Positions 53,410 through 61,201 of a stretch of 64,000 nt of DNA are shown here, piece by piece (within the stretch, counting starts at the first letter, position 1; each line of letters begins with the position of its first letter). Source of the DNA: Cyclobacteriaceae bacterium (lineage in GTDB: Bacteria; Bacteroidota; Bacteroidia; Cytophagales; Cyclobacteriaceae). The translations under genes and the position numbers were made by a program. The stretch covers positions 1 to 64,000 of the forward strand of contig JAEUUJ010000049.1 of the NCBI GenBank assembly GCA_016786495.1, read 5' to 3'. Under the pieces are notes generated by a model. That model was not told where the DNA came from. It saw only the letters and a program-made list of their open reading frames with translations, and made no database searches.

Positions 53410-55518
53410 CTAAGAAGTCTGCATTTTTAGCGGAAAGGAAACGTAGAACTCCGTATAGCCTTCGGCCGTGCTGCGCAGGTTAATTTGCCCGCCTAATTTC
53501 TCCGTTGCCAATTTAGAAAGGTATAATCCGATCCCGCCCGTTCCGGAACGCTCGGAGGCACGTGAAAACATTTGGAATATCTTGTCGGGCTTGGCTTCCG
53601 CTATCCCGATCCCGTTATCGATAACGCTCACCACTACATCGGTGTCGTTTTGCAGTCCGATCTTAATGTGTACAAAAGGCTGAATACGCTCAGAGTCGTT
53701 ATAAAACTTGATCGAGTTGTCGATCAGGTTTTCGAGAATGATCCGCACAAGATCCTTATCTGACAGGAAATTAATATCATCATCAATCTCTCTGCGAACT
53801 TCGAGGCGTTCCGGTAAACCCTTCTTCTTCTCGAGCAGCAGCACATCGTCAACGATGTTATTGAAATCGATTTGCTCACGACCTACAATAGCATGATTGA
53901 TCTGGTTAACAATCAACAGGCGGGTCAGGATAACGTTCAACCGGCCTGAAGAAACATCCAGTTTGGTAAGATAGTCCAACGCCAAAGGATCCTTCACGTC
54001 CATCAGCGCCACACTGCAGATGCCTTTCAGACTGGCCAATGGGCCGCGAATATCGTGTGAGGTTTTATAGATAAAATTATCAAGTTCGTCATTCACCCGG
54101 ACGAGGGCCTTGTTCGCTTTGTCCAGATCCTCGTTGGCCTTCTGCAAATCAGCCGTTTTCTCTTTTACTTTTGCGTCAAGTTCGCGGTTGATATTCTGTA
54201 AGCGATGGTTTTGCGTTTCTATCACTGCCTTGGCATCCGATAAGGCACTGTTAACTCTGCGGGTTATTGAATTACTTCGATAAAGCACAAATACCAGCAA
54301 GCCTGCCAGCACAGCGATCAAGCCGATAGCAATATTCAAATTGCGCTGACGGGCGAGATCTTCTTCTTTGAGTTTGATAATATTTAAGTTATCGCGTTCC
54401 TCATAATTCGTTTGAATTCGTGAAACGTTCTTGACCAATTCTTCTCCGATCAGGCTATCTTTCAGGGATATATACTTTGTTTGATACAGCGATGCATTCT
54501 CAAAATGTCTTATTTGATTGAATAGAATATAAAACTGCTTATATGTATCCATTAACAGTTGATTGTACCCGCCCTGATGGGCTATTTCTTCGGATAGATG
54601 GAGATATTTCTCGGCCTGTATACTGTCATTTTCTTTTATGGCAATCCTCCCTAAATACACATAGTTCTCGGCCTGAAATCTCTTGTTACCGGATTTAAGC
54701 GCAACACGCAAGGATTCTCTAAAACGGCCTTTCGCTGAATCATATTTCACCTCATTATAGCAGGCAACACCCAATCCGAACTGACCTTCAATGATAATTT
54801 GATCGTCACACTCATTTCCACAATGAGCCAACCCTTTGCGGATATATTCATTTGCTTTTTCAAAATTATGCAGATGCACATTTGATAAGCCTATGTTGAT
54901 TAAAAGCCGGTCGAGATCGTATTCATCATTAGTTTCATTTTTTAATTGAAGCGATCGGTAATAGTAGTCCAAGGCCTTTTCATAGTTCTTCATTTTGAAA
55001 TAAACAAAGCCAATATTGTTAAGCGATATACTTATTTGTCCCTTATCCCCATCCTCTTCCCGCAAGATCAGAGATTGCAAATGAATATCGAGTGCCTTGT
55101 CATACTCTGCTTGAATTGTATAGGCCAGTGCAAGCCCATTTAGTATAATTTTGTAGTCGCTTCTTAAATTATTTCTTTTTGCAATTGGCGCCATTCTCTC
55201 CAAGACATCAATCGCATTCCGGTTCTCCATTCGGTTAAAAAGCTGGCCTATGAGCCGCCCGGATTTGACAATTTTTGATGTGTCTCCTGTCGAATACGCT
55301 AATTCATGCGCTTTTTGAGCATACTTTAAGGCCTCTGAATTGTTTTGCAACGATCCGTATTCAATAACTAAACCAATAAGTGAATTATATTCTACGGAAT
55401 CGACCTCTCCTCCCAGGGAAGATTTTAGCGAGTCGATTTTTGAGTTTTGAGCAATAGAAATATTCAAACTCCAAAGATTTATAATCAGGAGAACCAACGC
55501 TGATTTTCTTGGGAGCAT
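53410..55518 (-). CDS. TPR-sensor histidine kinase
   Basis: The ATG at 55518 opens a signal peptide (KSALVLLIINLWSLNISIAQ). Five to six tetratricopeptide-like repeats (for example ISLNNIGFVYFKMKNYEKALDYYYRSL) fill residues 50-370 and face the periplasm. A membrane helix (LNIAIGLIAVLAGLLVFVLY) near 400, a coiled coil and then HisKA (YKTSHDIRGPLASL) and HATPase_c (NLIDNSIKF, DNGIGIAEAKPDKIF, GTGGIGLYLSKL) follow. The periplasmic part is AT-rich. No response regulator is adjacent. It is divergent from the tiny peptide genes. Confidence 0.9.
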   Translation of the reverse strand: MLPRKSALVLLIINLWSLNISIAQNSKIDSLKSSLGGEVDSVEYNSLIGLVIEYGSLQNNSEALKYAQKAHELAYSTGDTSKIVKSGRLIGQLFNRMENRNAIDVLERMAPIAKRNNLRSDYKIILNGLALAYTIQAEYDKALDIHLQSLILREEDGDKGQISISLNNIGFVYFKMKNYEKALDYYYRSLQLKNETNDEYDLDRLLINIGLSNVHLHNFEKANEYIRKGLAHCGNECDDQIIIEGQFGLGVACYNEVKYDSAKGRFRESLRVALKSGNKRFQAENYVYLGRIAIKENDSIQAEKYLHLSEEIAHQGGYNQLLMDTYKQFYILFNQIRHFENASLYQTKYISLKDSLIGEELVKNVSRIQTNYEERDNLNIIKLKEEDLARQRNLNIAIGLIAVLAGLLVFVLYRSNSITRRVNSALSDAKAVIETQNHRLQNINRELDAKVKEKTADLQKANEDLDKANKALVRVNDELDNFIYKTSHDIRGPLASLKGICSVALMDVKDPLALDYLTKLDVSSGRLNVILTRLLIVNQINHAIVGREQIDFNNIVDDVLLLEKKKGLPERLEVRREIDDDINFLSDKDLVRIILENLIDNSIKFYNDSERIQPFVHIKIGLQNDTDVVVSVIDNGIGIAEAKPDKIFQMFSRASERSGTGGIGLYLSKLATEKLGGQINLRSTAEGYTEFYVSFPLKMQTS

Positions 55519-55635
55519 AGATATTTCGTACACAGGTAATTAAAACAAAGTGTTCACAAAAAATAAAACTGAAGGTCCCTTCATCTTTGTGGTACAATTT
55601 AAAACTAAAACATTAAAAATCTAATCCATCCAAAA

Positions 55636-55776
55636 ATGAAAAAGCTACTCTACATCACTCTTTTTGTTCTTGTATCTGCCGGTTCATTCACAGCTTGTAC
55701 TGAAGAAGAAGTTACCCCAACAACTGAACTCGACAACGGTGGTGGTGGCGGAAGTGTTGATCCTCTTAAGCCTTAA
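55636..55776 (+). CDS. Tiny lipoprotein, 46 residues
   Basis: A lipoprotein signal (KKLLYITLFVLVSAGSFTAC, lipobox FTAC with Cys21) leaves a mature peptide of only 26 residues beginning CTEEEVTPTTELDN and ending GGGGGSVDPLKP. No family is recognised. It is the first gene facing the divergent TPR kinase and is followed 24 bases later by a second tiny exported peptide. Its short size and conserved signal suggest a real product rather than chance, but this is unverified. Confidence 0.6.
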   Translation: MKKLLYITLFVLVSAGSFTACTEEEVTPTTELDNGGGGGSVDPLKP

Positions 55777-55800
55777 TTTACAACATTAATTCCTACGTTT

Positions 55801-55959
55801 ATGAAGATGAAATTAATCGTTCTAGTAGCACTGTGTGCTGCAGTAACTCTCTCCTTTACATTTGTTTCCAGTAAAAAATCTGAAAACAAGCAAACTCATC
55901 AAACATCGTCTACAGGTAGCGAACCAGCGGGTGGATTTACCTCTGAAGACAAATTCTAG
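55801..55959 (+). CDS. Tiny exported peptide, 52 residues
   Basis: The 52-residue product starts with a basic-hydrophobic segment (KMKLIVLVALCAAVTLSFTFVSS) and ends in a polar tail KKSENKQTHQTSSTGSEPAGGFTSEDKF. No cysteine follows the hydrophobic part, so it is either secreted by signal peptidase I or an inner-membrane anchored peptide. It is 24 bases after the tiny lipoprotein gene, probably the same transcript. The family is not recognised. Confidence 0.55.
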   Translation: MKMKLIVLVALCAAVTLSFTFVSSKKSENKQTHQTSSTGSEPAGGFTSEDKF

Positions 55960-56505
55960 TCAAAACGACTGAATTCAAAGCATTTAAGCATCAATCTGTC
56001 CATCAACGGGTTGATGCTATTGCGCTTTTGCACCTAGTTGAACGGAGTTTACCCTGGTTGTTACCTGTTTTCGAGAACCGGTATACAAGTCAGCGATTCA
56101 TAACCTGTCGACATCAGCTCGTTCGTCTAACCAGCTGTATGAACGAAGGTGGTCAGAGGCGCGCACATAGTTAATCCAATTAAGGGCCGGATGTTACCTC
56201 AGGGTATCCGGAAGAGATAAAGCATAAATACGGTTCACGAAACTGACTGACTAAAGCGAAACATGAACGAACGGCGGTATATCGAGGTACCAGAAGGGGC
56301 AATTTGCTCTGTCTGATTACCTGAAGACTGCAGACGACAATACGATATTGAAAATTCGGTAACCTGCCAGGTTGCCAACGATCTCATACCCTGTGTAATG
56401 CGACTACCGAAAGTGCGCATAATGGCTTCTTTTTTTCAAAATTTCGGAGAAATCTTACATCACTTTTCACCCGGTTTTTGAATTTCTTGGTTCCAAAAAA
56501 TGGCA
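55960..56505. other. Gene-free stretch of about 550 bases
   Basis: No convincing reading frame is seen on either strand. The start holds a hairpin family at 55987-56018: AGCATCAA can pair with TTGATGCT (56011-56018), and CATCAA (56001-56006) can pair with TTGATG (56011-56016) around CGGG, a possible end to the peptide transcript. The rest is mixed-composition sequence with no repeats or RNA gene that I can recognise. It could hold a small RNA or a degraded gene. Confidence 0.4.
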
Positions 56506-56506
56506 A

Positions 56507-56531
56507 TAAAAAAAGGCGGTTTCACCCGCCT
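56507..56531 (-). terminator. Terminator of sppA-bioB
   Basis: On the minus strand AGGCGG (56531-56526) pairs with CCGCCT (56519-56514) and runs into seven T. Confidence 0.82.
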
Positions 56532-56564
56532 GTCAATACCGCTAAACCAGTATAAAATCCATCT

Positions 56565-57530
56565 TTACACCAATTGCTCCTTGTGAGCCTTTCGGGGTTT
56601 TAGTTGAAGTATCTGAAACATCTCCTGATCCTGAACGACACCCGGGTTCGGGGTTGTCAAAAGCTTATCACCTGCGAAAATACTGTTAGCGCCAGCCATG
56701 AAACATAACGCTTGTTCTTCGAGTGTCATACGAACGCGGCCAGCACTCAGACGGACCATCGCCTTGGGCATAATAATGCGCGCTGTGGCAATCATCCGAA
56801 CCATTTCCCACACCGACACTTTCTCCTGATCTTCCAGGGGAGTTCCTTCAACGGGCACCAGCGCGTTTACGGGTACAGATTCAGGATGCTCGGGCAAGGT
56901 TGCCAATGTGTGAAGCATGCCAATGCGATCCTGCTCGTTCTCCCCCATCCCAATAATTCCACCGGCACATACCGAGATCTTTGCCTTACGAACATTTTCT
57001 ATTGTATCCAACCGGTCCTGATAATTGCGGGTAGTAATGATGTCGTTATAAAATTCCTCGCTGGTATCAAGGTTGTGATTGTATGCGTACAGTCCTGCTG
57101 CTTTTAGCTTCTCCGCCTGCTCGGGTGTTAGCATCCCGAGTGTACAGCAAACTTCCATGTCTAAGGCATTAACGCCTTTCACCATTTCCAGCACTTTATC
57201 GAAGTCGCGGTTATCACGAACCTCGCGCCACGCTGCACCCATGCAGAAGCGCGTGCTGCCCGCCTCTTTCGCCTCATGCGCCTTGGCCAGCACTTCATCA
57301 ACCTCCATCAGTTTATGAACCTTTACATTGGTGTGATACCGGGCTGCCTGCGGACAATACGCACAGTCTTCGGGACAACCACCTGTTTTAACCGACAGCA
57401 ACGTACACACCTGTACTTCCTGCGGATCATGATGCTCACGATGAACTGTGGCTGCACGATAAACCAGGTCAAGAACAGGTGAATTAAAGATTTCCGAGAT
57501 CTCTTCGCGGGTCCAATTATTTCTGATCAT
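56565..57530 (-). CDS. bioB: Biotin synthase
   Basis: This radical-SAM enzyme inserts sulfur into dethiobiotin. The 321-residue protein has the CxxxCxxC cluster site at Cys52, Cys56 and Cys59 ([12 protein letters not shown]), the TSEEFYN-like substrate region and conserved GRVRMT near the C-terminus. No other biotin genes are adjacent. It follows sppA by 15 bases on the same strand, so expression is probably shared. Confidence 0.96.
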   Translation of the reverse strand: MIRNNWTREEISEIFNSPVLDLVYRAATVHREHHDPQEVQVCTLLSVKTGGCPEDCAYCPQAARYHTNVKVHKLMEVDEVLAKAHEAKEAGSTRFCMGAAWREVRDNRDFDKVLEMVKGVNALDMEVCCTLGMLTPEQAEKLKAAGLYAYNHNLDTSEEFYNDIITTRNYQDRLDTIENVRKAKISVCAGGIIGMGENEQDRIGMLHTLATLPEHPESVPVNALVPVEGTPLEDQEKVSVWEMVRMIATARIIMPKAMVRLSAGRVRMTLEEQALCFMAGANSIFAGDKLLTTPNPGVVQDQEMFQILQLKPRKAHKEQLV

Positions 57531-57545
57531 ACAGTTGTTGCAGAA

Positions 57546-59318
57546 TTATTGAATATTCAAGTCAAAAGGCATCCGTGCCTGAACGCCGTTCAGCGTTTTC
57601 ACTTCCTGCCAGTATTGATAGTAAATGTAATTGCTGCCCAGCTCTTCCTTAATCGCGGACACGCGCGAGTTTTCTTCAATTCCCTCCATGAACTCCTCGA
57701 AGAAGGGCTTCTGTCTTGGATACAGACGTACTTTATAGTCGTTCGCGACTCCTGCTGCTTTTGCAGCGATTTCAATGGCATCGTTATAATTTCCTAAAAC
57801 ATCCACCAGTTTCCGTTCCTTGGCCTGAGTGCCGGTCCAAACCCGACCTGAAGCAACCTGCTTAACATCATCCTGCGTCATATTTCTTCCCTCGGACGCT
57901 TTGCGGGTAAATGTCTCATAAATCTCCTCGGTGCGCGTCTGCCAAACATTTTTCTCAGCATCGGTAAGCGGCCGACTGATCGTAACCATATCTCCATATT
58001 CGCCCGTCTTCACATCATCGAAGGTAATGCCGAGCTTGTTATTCAATAACCCGCTGGCGTCAAACAGTACGCTGAAAATTCCGATAGAACCGGTTATCGT
58101 ATGTGGCTGGGCCACAATGGTATCGCACGCCATAGCCAGGTAGTACCCTCCCGAAGCGGCATAGTCGCCCATGGATGCAATCACCGGCTTCTTCTGTGCC
58201 GCCAGGTTAACCTCACGCCACATGATGTCAGACGCCACAAAGCTTCCGCCGGGAGAATTGATCCGGATAACGATCGCTTTTACTTTGTCATTTTCACGCG
58301 CTCTCCTGATTTCTGACGAAAATGCTTCCCCACCGATCACACCCTGATCGCCTGTACCCATCATAATGGTTCCATCGGCTACAATCACGGCAACTTCATT
58401 CGTAGCCACCGCTGTTGATTCGGTGTAACTCTTCCGGTACTTGTTATACTTGATAAACTTAACCTTGGCGTTATCTTTTAAATCAAGTCGGCCACGAAGC
58501 TCATCCAGCACCTGGTCGTAATACAGCAACGAATCCACAAGGCCGTGTTCCACGCTCAGCCTGGCATTACGGACAAGCATCTTATCAGAGATTTCTTTCA
58601 GTTTCGCTTTCTCCATCCCGCGTGCGTCAGAAACCCGCGTAAGAACATGGTCGTAAATTGAATTGATCATTTCAGTAAGCTGAAGCTTGTTCTCCGGGCT
58701 CATCTTTTCAAGCATGAACGGTTCAACGGCACTTTTAAATTGTCCTACCCGGAAGATTTCAGGCTTGATCTCAAGCTTATCGAACATTTTCTTAAAGAAG
58801 GTTACCTCCACAGCAAGTCCGTTAAACTCAACATCTCCTTCCGGGTTGAGATAAACTTTATCAGCCGCTGAAGCAACGTAGTATGCTCCTTCCGACATCG
58901 CATCTGCATAGGCAACTACCCATTTACCACTTTTGCGGAAATCCAGTATCGACTGACGGATTTCTTCCAGCGTAGCAAAGCCAGTCATTGGGTAACTCAC
59001 ATTCAAAAAGATTCCCTCGATTTTGGAATCCGTCTTGGCATTTTCAATTGCCTGTTTTAGCGGAAGCAAACCAACCGTTGAAGGTTCCGCTCCGGGAAAC
59101 GGCAGTCCGGCAAACGGGTTCTCAGCTTGCTGTTCCGTTACCTGCACATCCAGATTCAGATGTAACACAGACTTGTCACTCACAATAACCTGCTCGTCAG
59201 CGCCACCAACAAGTCCTGCCACTGCACCTACCATCAGCATCGTGAGAATGAATACAAGTGCTATCAGTGCAACTAATGAACCCAGGCAGGAAGCCAGGAA
59301 TGTCTTGAAGAAATTCAT
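57546..59318 (-). CDS. sppA: Signal peptide peptidase SppA, 67K type
   Basis: The 590-residue inner-membrane protease degrades leftover signal peptides. A membrane anchor (LVALIALVFILTMLMVGAVAGL) is followed by two ClpP-like repeats, with the catalytic Lys154 in AADKVYLNPE of the first and nucleophile Ser389 in DYAASGGYY of the second, the Ser-Lys dyad pattern of E. coli SppA. Length matches the double-domain form. It shares a transcript with bioB and is divergent from folK. Confidence 0.95.
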   Translation of the reverse strand: MNFFKTFLASCLGSLVALIALVFILTMLMVGAVAGLVGGADEQVIVSDKSVLHLNLDVQVTEQQAENPFAGLPFPGAEPSTVGLLPLKQAIENAKTDSKIEGIFLNVSYPMTGFATLEEIRQSILDFRKSGKWVVAYADAMSEGAYYVASAADKVYLNPEGDVEFNGLAVEVTFFKKMFDKLEIKPEIFRVGQFKSAVEPFMLEKMSPENKLQLTEMINSIYDHVLTRVSDARGMEKAKLKEISDKMLVRNARLSVEHGLVDSLLYYDQVLDELRGRLDLKDNAKVKFIKYNKYRKSYTESTAVATNEVAVIVADGTIMMGTGDQGVIGGEAFSSEIRRARENDKVKAIVIRINSPGGSFVASDIMWREVNLAAQKKPVIASMGDYAASGGYYLAMACDTIVAQPHTITGSIGIFSVLFDASGLLNNKLGITFDDVKTGEYGDMVTISRPLTDAEKNVWQTRTEEIYETFTRKASEGRNMTQDDVKQVASGRVWTGTQAKERKLVDVLGNYNDAIEIAAKAAGVANDYKVRLYPRQKPFFEEFMEGIEENSRVSAIKEELGSNYIYYQYWQEVKTLNGVQARMPFDLNIQ

Positions 59319-59373
59319 ATTTAAAAAAACAATTAAACTTTAAAATTACGGAATACTAACGCGGCAAAAAACA

Positions 59374-59381
59374 TAAATTTG
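59374..59381 (+). promoter_or_regulatory. -7 box immediately before folK
   Basis: TAAATTTG matches TAnnTTTG exactly and ends four bases before the folK ATG, so a transcript would be leaderless, as at tetR and lgt. No clear -33 box is seen. Confidence 0.4.
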
Positions 59382-59385
59382 ACCC

Positions 59386-59874
59386 ATGAGCCGGGTGTTT
59401 CTATTATTGGGCAGTAACCTGGGTGACAGATTCACCGCTCTGGAAAAAGCCCGGCATCATATCAGTCGCGAAGCCGGAAGAATCATTACACCATCTTCCA
59501 TTTTTCAAACCGCAGCCTGGGGTGACATACCCCAGCCTGATTTCTATAACCAGGCCATTGAGATTCAGCCATTTAAGGGACCGCAGGATACGCTTCAGCA
59601 GATTCTCGATATCGAAACAACTATGGGCCGGGAGCGGCTCGAAAAATGGGGCAGCCGGTTGATCGATATTGACATCCTGCTTTGGGGTGATCTTCGAATT
59701 CAACAACCGGATTTGATTATCCCGCACGCCTTTCTTCCGATGCGAAGATTTGCGCTAACCCCGTTGGCGGAAATAGCACCGGAAGTTGTGCATCCGGTGC
59801 TCAATAAAACTGTTGCTGAATTACTTGCTGAATGTCCTGATGAATTGCCGGTAACAAGAGTTGACCTGTTATAG
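59386..59874 (+). CDS. folK: 2-amino-4-hydroxy-6-hydroxymethyldihydropteridine pyrophosphokinase
   Basis: This 162-residue HPPK makes the pyrophosphorylated pterin of folate synthesis. Motifs are LLLGSNLGDR at the start, QTAAWG and the signature KWGSRLIDIDILLWG, then PHAFLPMRRFALTPLAEIAP. It is the single-domain form. It overlaps the 3' end of the convergent fabD gene by six bases. Confidence 0.95.
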   Translation: MSRVFLLLGSNLGDRFTALEKARHHISREAGRIITPSSIFQTAAWGDIPQPDFYNQAIEIQPFKGPQDTLQQILDIETTMGRERLEKWGSRLIDIDILLWGDLRIQQPDLIIPHAFLPMRRFALTPLAEIAPEVVHPVLNKTVAELLAECPDELPVTRVDLL

Positions 59875-60741
59875 ACTCATAGCCTCCGCTTCCGGAGCAA
59901 TCTTCTTCACCAGCCCTTGCAGAACTTTTCCGGGACCGCATTCGATAAAGGTTTTCGCACCGTCTTTCACCATATTCTGAACAGATTGCGTCCAGCGTAC
60001 GGGTGCCGTAAGCTGTGCGATCAGGTTTGCCTTGATTGTATTTACATCCGTGGATGGCAGCGCATTTACGTTCTGATAAACCGGGCAAACAGGCTGACTG
60101 AATTTTGTGCTCTCAATTGCAGCCGCCAGCTCTTCCCGCGCAGGTTCCATCAGCGGTGAATGAAAGGCCCCTCCTACCGGTAAAGGCAGTGCACGCTTGG
60201 CACCGGCTGCTTTCAGTTTTTCGCATGCAATTTCAATTCCTTTGTTCGAGCCGGAAATCACCAACTGGCCGGGACAATTATAGTTTGCTGCGACTACCAC
60301 TTCATCGATCGAAGCACACACATCTTCTACAACTTTGTCGTCCAGGCCAAGAATGGCGGCCATTGTTGACGGGTTGATCTCACATGCGCGTTGCATGGCG
60401 AGCGCGCGTTTGTAGACAAGATTCAGTGCATCAGCATAGGCCAGTGTTTTGTTCGCGACTAATGCCGAGAACTCACCTAATGAGTGTCCGGCCACCATAT
60501 CGGGCTTGAATGTATCGTTCGACAGAGCCAACGCTACCGAGTGAATAAAGATGGCAGGTTGCGTAACTTTTGTTTGCTTGAGTTCATCCGCTGTGCCGGA
60601 GAACATAATGTCGGTTATCCGGAAGCCCAAAATATCATTAGCCTGGTCGAGCAGTACTTTTGCGTTTGGATTGGATTCGTAGATGTCCTTGGCCATACCG
60701 GTAAACTGAGAACCCTGGCCGGGGAATACATATGCCTTCAT
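59869..60741 (-). CDS. fabD: Malonyl-CoA:ACP transacylase
   Basis: It loads malonyl groups on ACP for fatty-acid synthesis. The 290-residue protein shows FPGQGSQ, the nucleophile Ser87 in GHSLGEFSAL, QRACE, and catalytic His in GGAFHSPLM. It is separated from the acpP-fabF group of the window's start by 58 kb and has its own promoter region. Identification is secure. Confidence 0.97.
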   Translation of the reverse strand: MKAYVFPGQGSQFTGMAKDIYESNPNAKVLLDQANDILGFRITDIMFSGTADELKQTKVTQPAIFIHSVALALSNDTFKPDMVAGHSLGEFSALVANKTLAYADALNLVYKRALAMQRACEINPSTMAAILGLDDKVVEDVCASIDEVVVAANYNCPGQLVISGSNKGIEIACEKLKAAGAKRALPLPVGGAFHSPLMEPAREELAAAIESTKFSQPVCPVYQNVNALPSTDVNTIKANLIAQLTAPVRWTQSVQNMVKDGAKTFIECGPGKVLQGLVKKIAPEAEAMSL

Positions 60742-60778
60742 AGGTTGAGTTTTATGGGCACCAAGTTAAAAGAAAGAA

Positions 60779-61201
60779 TCAATCTTTAAACCTTGATTTT
60801 AATTCAGGAGTGGGTATCCAGCAGGCGTCTTTTTTCCCAAAAAGTTTGTAGCGGTTGCGACCAATCAGGTTGTAAATACCATCGCGAATAAAACGCGGAA
60901 CGATTTTAAATCCGTACAGTAAGGGCCACGCGCCTTTAAGGTGGCGGGTAATCTCCAGTGCTGCATCGCTGCGTTCATAAAACTTGTCACCCTGAATCAG
61001 GATGATGCTGTGAAACAGAGACGTGTTCAACCCAAAACGTTGCAGTTGCTGCTGACCATAGTCGGACTGAAGTGAAGCAAACGAAAAGGTTGCAGCGGGG
61101 TCGCGTTTGATTACAAACTGTACGGCCCCGCTGCACAAATTACATACCCCGTCAAACAGAATAACCGATTCAGGCTTGGTTAGCGCACCAGATGCACCCA
61201 T
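60779..61201 (-). CDS. DCC-family thiol oxidoreductase (DUF393)
   Basis: The 140-residue protein has the family motif FDGVCNLCSGAVQFVIKRD with its CxxC-type pair, and DGIYNLIGRNRYKLFGKKDACWIPTPEL near the end (read as two blocks). DCC proteins are predicted thiol-disulfide oxidoreductases. The ATG at 61201 overlaps the end of the surface-protein gene by 22 bases, which indicates coupling on one transcript; no functional link is known. Confidence 0.9.
   Translation of the reverse strand: MGASGALTKPESVILFDGVCNLCSGAVQFVIKRDPAATFSFASLQSDYGQQQLQRFGLNTSLFHSIILIQGDKFYERSDAALEITRHLKGAWPLLYGFKIVPRFIRDGIYNLIGRNRYKLFGKKDACWIPTPELKSRFKD

Noticed and set aside
56235-56420. A 61-residue minus-strand frame in the gene-free stretch.
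   Set aside because: No domain and random-looking composition; kept only as part of the unexplained region.
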